Notes under the pieces: model-generated | Told to the model about the DNA's origin: nothing | What the model saw: the letters and a program-made list of their open reading frames with translations, nothing else | The model's database searches: none | Part shown: piece by piece, positions 32,309 through 37,328 of the stretch | Position numbering within the stretch: the first letter of the stretch is position 1 | Layout of the letters: each line of letters starts with the position of its first letter | NCBI GenBank assembly: GCA_012270885.1 | Contig: JAAXHN010000001.1 | Coordinates: 1-37,328, forward strand | Length of the DNA stretch: 37,328 nucleotides | Origin: Acidimicrobiia bacterium | Lineage (GTDB): Bacteria > Actinomycetota > Acidimicrobiia > Spongiisociales > ZC4RG35 | Reading direction: 5' to 3' | Position numbers and translations under genes: made by a program

Positions 32309-32881
32309 TTAGCCGATCGCTCCCTCGACTCGGAGCAGGCGCCGCTTTCGCTCAGCGCCTCCTAGTCCGTAGTGGCCGATCCGGCCATCGGAGAGCACCA
32401 CCCGATGACAGGGGATCACCAGGGGAACCGGATTCCGGGCCATGGTTTGTCCCACCGCCCTGGCGGCTTTGGGACGTCCGGCCCGGCTGGCTAGCCATCC
32501 GTAGGAGCGGGTCTCCCCGCGGGGGATAGACGCGGTCTGCTCCAGCACCTGACGCTGGAAGGGGGTCACGGAGCGAAAGTCCACAGGCAAAGCCCCGGGA
32601 GTGCCCTCCGCCAAGGCCTGGATAATCAGATCCTCCCAGCCTCGGGGAGGCCGAGCCTCCAGGAGCCGCCTTCGGAAACGGTCCGAGAAACGTACCTCGA
32701 ACCCGTCGGTGAACAGGTCTACCGCCGACACCCCCAACGGGTTGAAGGCAACCACCACCGATCCCAAAGGGGACTCGAACACCGAGAAGCCGTCGGAGAG
32801 TCCGGTCCCCAACACCACTCCGTCCAACACTCCGGTCGGTGCTGGTACCGAGAGTCTCTCCAACTCCTTTTCCAGGGTCAT
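32309..32881 (-). CDS. ogt: Methylated-DNA-[protein]-cysteine S-methyltransferase
   Basis: A 190-residue suicide repair protein that takes methyl groups from O6-methylguanine onto its own cysteine. The active-site Cys158 is in VIPCHRVV, with TPFQRQVLEQTASIPRGETRSYG, KAARAVGQTMARNP and YGLGGAERKRRLL in the usual order. The N-terminal ribonuclease-like domain is present; there is no Ada regulator domain. ATG 32881 overlaps the stop of an ECF sigma factor (ATGA), which is the notable feature, since expression of the two is bound together. The symbol ogt is used for the domain layout. Confidence 0.93.
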   Translation of the reverse strand: MTLEKELERLSVPAPTGVLDGVVLGTGLSDGFSVFESPLGSVVVAFNPLGVSAVDLFTDGFEVRFSDRFRRRLLEARPPRGWEDLIIQALAEGTPGALPVDFRSVTPFQRQVLEQTASIPRGETRSYGWLASRAGRPKAARAVGQTMARNPVPLVIPCHRVVLSDGRIGHYGLGGAERKRRLLRVEGAIG

Positions 32882-33411
32882 TTTCGTTCCTCCTCGTTGG
32901 TCTCTCTTACGATGACGGACCGTAGCCGGGCCAGTCCCCGGCTGACATCACTTCGGACGGTGGTGGCCGGTCTGCCGGTGACCTCCGATATCTCCTGGTA
33001 GGAGAGTCCTGCCACGTGGCGCAGGATCACCGCCCGCCTCTGGGCTGCCGGCAGCAGCGTCCACCGCCTGTTCCAAGCTTCTGAGTCCGGAGGTTCCTCC
33101 GGAAGATATCCGGCTTCCTCCAACCGCGTCGGCGTCGGCCGCCTGGATTCTGCGCGAACGTCGTTACGCGCCACGTTGAGGGCGATCGTCCAGATCCAGC
33201 CTCGCAGCCGGATGGCTCGAATGCGTTCGGCAGGATAGGTGCGCATCGCGCGGTATGCCCGGATGAAAGCCTCCTGGGTCAGGTCTTCGGCGCGATGGTG
33301 ATCCCCGGTCAGCTGTCGCAGCCCACTGAAGATGCCGTGTTGAAGGCTGGAGACCAAGTCGGGGAAAGCCTCGTCCAGATCGGACGCCAGGGAATCGGCC
33401 AAATCGTCCAT
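32878..33411 (-). CDS. ECF-type RNA polymerase sigma factor
   Basis: A 177-residue sigma-70-family protein with only regions 2 and 4. Region 2 is at about 30-85 (DLTQEAFIRAYRAM and LRGWIWTIALNVARND), region 4 at about 118-168 (RRAVILRHVAGLSYQEISEV, then TTVRSDVSRGLARLR). A Pro/Glu-rich linker lies between. No anti-sigma gene is next to it; the partner gene is ogt, overlapped by four bases. It may respond to alkylation or other DNA damage, or the link may be only for co-expression. ATG 33411 sits behind an A/T-rich stretch (TTTTAAATAG), divergent from the LigD-type gene. Confidence 0.9.
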   Translation of the reverse strand: MDDLADSLASDLDEAFPDLVSSLQHGIFSGLRQLTGDHHRAEDLTQEAFIRAYRAMRTYPAERIRAIRLRGWIWTIALNVARNDVRAESRRPTPTRLEEAGYLPEEPPDSEAWNRRWTLLPAAQRRAVILRHVAGLSYQEISEVTGRPATTVRSDVSRGLARLRSVIVRETNEEERK

Positions 33412-33520
33412 CTATTTAAAAGAACACCTGCCGGGCCGTTCCCGTTGCACTCTTTGGGGGACGACTCCTGGGGGGTGGGAAACCGACCGGTCTGGAAGAG
33501 TTACAAGGCAACCTCCCAGA

Positions 33521-33526
33521 TAAGCT
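33521..33526 (+). promoter_or_regulatory. -10-like box of the polymerase-domain gene (TAAGCT)
   Basis: TAAGCT lies 10 bases before GTG 33537 and 13 before ATG 33540. It is the hexamer used by the hydrolase array, but the distance implies a short leader of a few bases, not a strictly leaderless start. Confidence 0.35.
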
Positions 33527-33536
33527 ACCGTGTTTC

Positions 33537-34544
33537 GTGATGGTGAACGTGACCACGGTCGAGCTAGCGGGAGAGAACATACCCATCTCCAGCCCATCAC
33601 GGGTTGTCTTTTCCAAGCAAGGTTGGACCAAGATGGACGTGGTGGAGCACTTCGTTTCCTGCGCGGAGGGAGCGCTACGGGGGGTGGACAACCGCCCGAC
33701 CATGCTCAAGCGCTACATGAAAGGAGTGGAGCAGCCGCCCATCTACCAGAAGCGGGCTCAAAAGAGAACCCCCTTCAAGACCGTTGACATCCGGTTCCCC
33801 TCACAGCGGCCGGGGGTGATGAACGTGCCGACCACCGCGGCCGACATCATCCGGCTGGCGCAGTTGGGGTGTCTGGACCTTCATCCCTGGCCGGTCCGGG
33901 CCGACGATATCGACCACCCCGACGAGTTGCGATTCGACTTTGATCCCACTCCCGGCTTCGGGTTTGCCCAGGTTAAGGAGGCGGCTTTGGCGGCGGGTTC
34001 CCTGCTGGAGGAAGTGGGCCTGCGGGGATGGCCCAAGACCTCTGGGAGCCGGGGCATCCATGTGTATGTGCGGATTGAACGCCAATATGACTTCCACCAC
34101 ACCCGTCGGGCGGTCCTGGCCTTCGCCAGGGAGTTGGAGAGGCGTCTCCCTGGTCTGGTCACCACCAAGTGGTGGAAGGAGGAGCGCAGGGGAATATTCG
34201 TCGACTACAACCAGAACGCGCGGGACAAGACCGTCTCGTCCGCCTATGGGGTGCGTCCCACGGGTTATGTCTCCGCTCCTCTGACTTGGGCCGAGTTGCC
34301 CGACGCCGAGATCGAAGACTTCCCCATGGACCGGTTCGCCGACCGCTACAGGACGGTTGGTGACTTGACCGAGGGGATAGATCAAGCGGCGGGGGAGATC
34401 CATACCCTCTTGGAGTGGATGGTCCGTGACGAGGAGGAGTACGGTTTGGGAGACGCGCCGTGGCCTCCCCACTATCCCAAACAGCCCGGAGAGCCTCCCC
34501 GGGTCCAGCCCTCCCGCCAGCGCCGGGCCGACCACGAATACTGA
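33537..34544 (+). CDS. Stand-alone LigD-type polymerase (primase-polymerase) domain protein
   Basis: A 335-residue archaeo-eukaryotic-primase-fold protein like the polymerase domain of LigD, which fills gaps and adds nucleotides during non-homologous end joining. Catalytic acidic motif LRFDFDPTPG (near 133-136), then KTSGSRGIHVYV, and the later RRGIFVDYNQNARDKTVSSAYGVRP region, all typical. There is no ligase or nuclease domain in the same chain. GTG 33537 is directly followed by an in-frame ATG (33540); either could be the start. It is divergent from the ECF sigma-ogt pair, which makes a small DNA-repair cluster. Ku and the ligase are not in the window. Confidence 0.9.
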   Translation: MMVNVTTVELAGENIPISSPSRVVFSKQGWTKMDVVEHFVSCAEGALRGVDNRPTMLKRYMKGVEQPPIYQKRAQKRTPFKTVDIRFPSQRPGVMNVPTTAADIIRLAQLGCLDLHPWPVRADDIDHPDELRFDFDPTPGFGFAQVKEAALAAGSLLEEVGLRGWPKTSGSRGIHVYVRIERQYDFHHTRRAVLAFARELERRLPGLVTTKWWKEERRGIFVDYNQNARDKTVSSAYGVRPTGYVSAPLTWAELPDAEIEDFPMDRFADRYRTVGDLTEGIDQAAGEIHTLLEWMVRDEEEYGLGDAPWPPHYPKQPGEPPRVQPSRQRRADHEY

Positions 34545-34577
34545 GCCAAACCCGACCGGACCGCAACGGCTCAGAAA

Positions 34578-35147
34578 CTAGCGGTTGGGGAAGTCCCGGT
34601 GGCTGCGGCTGGCGGTGGGTCCCCTCTGGCCCTGGTACTTGGAGCCGATCACCCCGCTCCCGTAGGGGTGGTCGGCCGGGGTGGTCATCTGGTAGAAGCT
34701 GATCTGTCCGATGCGCATTCTGGGATAGATGGCAATGGGAAGCTGGGCGACGTTCGAAAGCTCCAGGGTAAGGTGTCCGTCGAAGCCGGGGTCCACAAAC
34801 CCCGCCGTCGAGTGGATCAACAGACCCAGCCGCCCCAGGCTGGACTTCCCCTCCAGCCTGGCTACGACGTCGTGTCCCAGCCGTACCCGTTCAAGGGTTG
34901 CGCCCAGGGCGAACTCCCCGGGATGGAGGATGAAGTGGTGATCCGGATCGACCTCGTGGATCGAGGTGAGGTCCTCCTGCGACTGGCGGGGATCTATGTG
35001 CGGATAGAGATGGTTGGCGAAGACACGAAAAGTCGGCGCCACCCTGAGGTCCACGCTGGAAGGTTGCACGTGGGATTCCTCGTAGGGGTCGATCTCGATC
35101 CGTCCTTCCGCCAATGCTTCCTTTATGGATCGGTCAGAGAAGATCAC
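34578..35147 (-). CDS. dcd: dCTP deaminase
   Basis: A 189-residue enzyme of the dUTPase/dCTP deaminase fold that supplies dUTP or dUMP for thymidylate synthesis. The start is placed at GTG 35147 because it gives the family N-terminus ([12 protein letters not shown]) and has GAGGAG just upstream; the open frame nine codons further up is not conserved. [29 protein letters not shown] and [13 protein letters not shown] are the hallmark segments. The sequence resembles the bifunctional dUMP-forming type found in actinobacteria, but that cannot be settled by eye. Its 3' end lies 33 bases from the convergent polymerase-domain gene. Confidence 0.95.
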   Translation of the reverse strand: MIFSDRSIKEALAEGRIEIDPYEESHVQPSSVDLRVAPTFRVFANHLYPHIDPRQSQEDLTSIHEVDPDHHFILHPGEFALGATLERVRLGHDVVARLEGKSSLGRLGLLIHSTAGFVDPGFDGHLTLELSNVAQLPIAIYPRMRIGQISFYQMTTPADHPYGSGVIGSKYQGQRGPTASRSHRDFPNR

Positions 35148-35186
35148 GGTACTCCTCACTGTGGGAACGATCACCGGTCAACTGTG

Positions 35187-35223
35187 GAGTGGATGGCGGC
35201 GGAAAGCCCGCCGCCATCCACTC
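35187..35223 (-). terminator. Strong stem-loop after the M16 peptidase gene
   Basis: GAGTGGATGGCGGCGG pairs perfectly with CCGCCGCCATCCACTC (16 pairs, 5-base loop), 15 bases past the stop of the minus-strand peptidase gene and upstream of dcd. There is no U-run, as is common for actinobacterial terminators. It would insulate dcd from the peptidase transcript. Confidence 0.7.
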
Positions 35224-35237
35224 ACAGAGTGACAACC

Positions 35238-37328
35238 TTACCCGCTTCCATCGGGGTTGGCGGTGGGCACTCGGACGATCTCCACGCGGCCCTCGGTGTC
35301 GTAGAGGACGCCTGCCAGGGACTTCACCGAGGCCAGAGTAACCGCATCCAGTTCCTCCAGGGAGTTCTGTGATGAGGGGAGGTTGGCGTCATCGAGGTAC
35401 AGTCGGTTGATGAGAGCGCTGAGCAGTGCGCCGCTGCTGGGTACGCTGTAGTCGGCCCGGACAACGGTCCTGGCCTGCTCCAGTTCCTCTGCGGTGGGTC
35501 CGTTGGCCACCAGGTCGGCCAGGATCCAAAGGACCCGGTCGTATGCAGCTGCGTAACCGTCGGCATTGACCGTGAAAAAGAGGTCCGAATAGATCGTGGG
35601 TCTGGGAGTCAGGGCTGTATAGATCGAGACCCCCGCAACATAGGACGCGCCCAACTCCTGGCGGACCAGCCGGGTTAGGCGATCATCCAGAATCGATTGC
35701 AGTACGCGGGCGTTGACCCGCACGGACCGGTAATCAGAGAATCCGACGTCATGGTACATCTCCAGCACGGCGGTCATGTCTGCGGTAACCGGGATCTCCC
35801 GGCGCACCAACTCGGTGGGTGCAGGTCGGTGGCGGTCTACGAAGGTGTCTGCCTCGCCGGCGGGGAGGGTCCCGATGTAATGGCGAGCCAGTCGCTCCAC
35901 CTCTTCGGCGCTGGTGTCTCCCACGACCGCCAGCATCATGTCGTCCACATCACTCAGGCGTTCCTGGTAGTAGCTGAGGAACGTATCGGGACTCAGGGTG
36001 GCCAGTTGTTCCTGGGTGGCCACCGGGTGGTGCCACTCGGCGCCGAAGCGGGCATGTTCGTAAGCCACCCACGCCTGCCAGGCGGGATTCACTTCCGCAA
36101 ATGACGTGCGGATGGCGGTGCTGTTGAAGGCCTGGCCGAAGGCGAGATCGTCCACGCGGGGGGCTGTGACAGCCAGGTGCAGGAGTTGAAACAGCGTCTC
36201 CAGGTCTTCGGGGTTTGCGCCGCCGTCAAAGCCTTCGGTTCTTTCATTGATAACCGCGCCCAGGCTGGCGGTGCTCTCCCCGAGGAACCGGTCCATCTGC
36301 AGTTTGCTCAGATCACCGAAACCACTTCCGAACACCGCTTCCACCGCCCGAAAAGCCAGAGCCCGTGCGCCCGGATAGAGCGTCGACCATCCTCCCAGGG
36401 ACCGAGCCCGGATGTTGACCGTCGCCTCTTCGATGTCGGAGTAAACGAAAACCACCCGCGCTCCGTTGGCGAACTCCCACTCGGTGGCGTCCAGCACTGC
36501 CAGTGTCCGGGTGGCAACCGGGCTCACCGGCTCGGGGACCTCCATCAGCCTATCGATTTCGGGCTCGATCGGCGGCGGCTGGCTGCGGGGGCTGGCAGCG
36601 TCCACGGCGGCTTCGAGTGCGGCCGGCGTGGGCACGCTGGCCGCGTCGGGACCGACTGCCAAGACAATCAGGCCCGCCCGGTTCATCAGCCAGCGGAAGT
36701 GATCGGTCAACTCCTCGGCGGTGACGCCTTCCAAGAGAGCCGACAGCCGGTCATGGCGTTCCTGCGCCGCACTTATGTCCGCTGCGGACAGGAAGTGGGA
36801 GACGTAACGTTGCGCAAACTCGACGTCTCTGGTCGAAGGGGCATTATCCAGTTGGTACTCCAGCGAGGTGGCGAACGCCTCGGTGGCGCGGGCCACGTCG
36901 TCGTCGTTGAAGCCGTAACGCTGGACCGTCTGCAACACCGAGACGTAGTCTCTGGAAGCTGCGTCGAGGTTCTCGCCCTGCCAGTTGGTGCCGTAGTAGC
37001 GGAGGCCCTGGTTGTGGTTGAAGGCACCGAAGTGAGGCAAATCCACCTGGGTCAGTTCACCGCGATGGAAGGCGTCCTCGAGTCGGTTCTGGACCATAGT
37101 GGCGACCAGACTCTCCAACATGAGGAGACGGTCCCCGCCCACGGTTGTGTAGTCGAAGGTCGGGATCCGGAAGTCGAGCGAGATAAAGGAGAGACCGTAT
37201 TCATCGTCAGTCACCACGTCGTAGGTTGATGCCCGGTCGGGGGTGATCTCGTCAAGGGAGAAGTCCGGCGCGGTACCGGCCTCTATCGATCCGAAGTGCT
37301 GCTCGACCAGAGCGAACAGTTCGTCGGC
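35238..37328 (-). CDS. M16-family zinc metallopeptidase (5' end outside window)
   Basis: The C-terminal 696 residues of a large M16 (pitrilysin/insulinase-like) peptidase; the frame is open to the last base. The visible part starts in the first module (DELFALVEQHFGSIEAG), then has a Pro-rich hinge (SPRSQPPPIEPEIDRL), then two further M16-type domains, with VVGDTSAEEVERLARHYIGT and ELVRREIPVTADMTAVLEMY typical of the inactive C-terminal half. The zinc motif HxxEH and the signal peptide would lie upstream of the window, so catalytic status cannot be judged. Several frames continue in-frame beyond the GTG at 37217, so that is not the start. A strong hairpin follows the stop. Likely exported or periplasmic, by family habit. 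Confidence 0.9.
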   Translation of the reverse strand, partial: ADELFALVEQHFGSIEAGTAPDFSLDEITPDRASTYDVVTDDEYGLSFISLDFRIPTFDYTTVGGDRLLMLESLVATMVQNRLEDAFHRGELTQVDLPHFGAFNHNQGLRYYGTNWQGENLDAASRDYVSVLQTVQRYGFNDDDVARATEAFATSLEYQLDNAPSTRDVEFAQRYVSHFLSAADISAAQERHDRLSALLEGVTAEELTDHFRWLMNRAGLIVLAVGPDAASVPTPAALEAAVDAASPRSQPPPIEPEIDRLMEVPEPVSPVATRTLAVLDATEWEFANGARVVFVYSDIEEATVNIRARSLGGWSTLYPGARALAFRAVEAVFGSGFGDLSKLQMDRFLGESTASLGAVINERTEGFDGGANPEDLETLFQLLHLAVTAPRVDDLAFGQAFNSTAIRTSFAEVNPAWQAWVAYEHARFGAEWHHPVATQEQLATLSPDTFLSYYQERLSDVDDMMLAVVGDTSAEEVERLARHYIGTLPAGEADTFVDRHRPAPTELVRREIPVTADMTAVLEMYHDVGFSDYRSVRVNARVLQSILDDRLTRLVRQELGASYVAGVSIYTALTPRPTIYSDLFFTVNADGYAAAYDRVLWILADLVANGPTAEELEQARTVVRADYSVPSSGALLSALINRLYLDDANLPSSQNSLEELDAVTLASVKSLAGVLYDTEGRVEIVRVPTANPDGSG

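Noticed and set aside
1-37328. tRNA, rRNA, CRISPR array or insertion sequence
   Set aside because: I looked on both strands for T-loop patterns, regular spaced repeats and transposase motifs and found none convincing.

Overview
This 37.3-kb window is GC-rich, gene-dense bacterial DNA, most likely from an actinobacterium and plausibly the class Acidimicrobiia. The reasons are a dnaK-grpE-dnaJ-hspR operon ending in a MerR-type HspR, a bacterial GOLPH3/Vps74-like protein, a small protein resembling acyl-CoA carboxylase epsilon subunits coupled to methylmalonyl-CoA epimerase, a class II fructose-1,6-bisphosphatase, and several genes with a TANNNT box exactly 7 nt before the start codon, which suggests leaderless mRNAs. 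The class is an inference; there is no rRNA gene in the window.

Left part (1-14.2 kb): an accessory zone built by tandem duplication. Three paralogous NitT/TauT-type substrate-binding proteins (the first cut by the window edge) surround one permease-ATPase-permease set, and two paralogous EamA/DMT-type permeases flank the third binding protein. A likely scar of a permease 3' end follows the first binding protein. This fits an ancestral unit 'binding protein - permease - ATPase - permease - DMT permease' that was copied and partly deleted. The third binding protein has ACG where its paralogue has ATG. Next come four tandem alpha/beta hydrolases on the minus strand and a fifth, decayed copy.

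Middle part (14.2-25.1 kb): mostly housekeeping genes. These are asd and lysC (minus), a membrane-anchored cyclophilin, a PHP phosphoesterase and murJ (plus), the GOLPH3-like gene, mce with the epsilon-like gene, glpX, an enoyl-CoA hydratase broken by one amber codon, a HAD hydrolase and a beta-propeller scrap.

Right part (24.8-37.3 kb): the heat-shock operon, with a readable sigma-A-type promoter and an inverted repeat at its start site. Upstream of it are msrB and a three-gene redox operon: a thioredoxin-like fusion protein of otherwise unknown function, a protein whose in-frame UGA lies in a U-G-S-C motif with a hairpin just downstream (a predicted UGSC-family selenoprotein), and a NUDIX hydrolase. 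An ECF sigma factor overlapping an ogt-type methyltransferase sits divergent to a stand-alone LigD-type polymerase domain. Then follow dcd and the C-terminal part of an M16 peptidase that runs out of the window.

The strongest unusual items are the UGSC selenoprotein operon, the hydrolase array with matching leaderless promoters, and the duplicated and eroded transporter modules.
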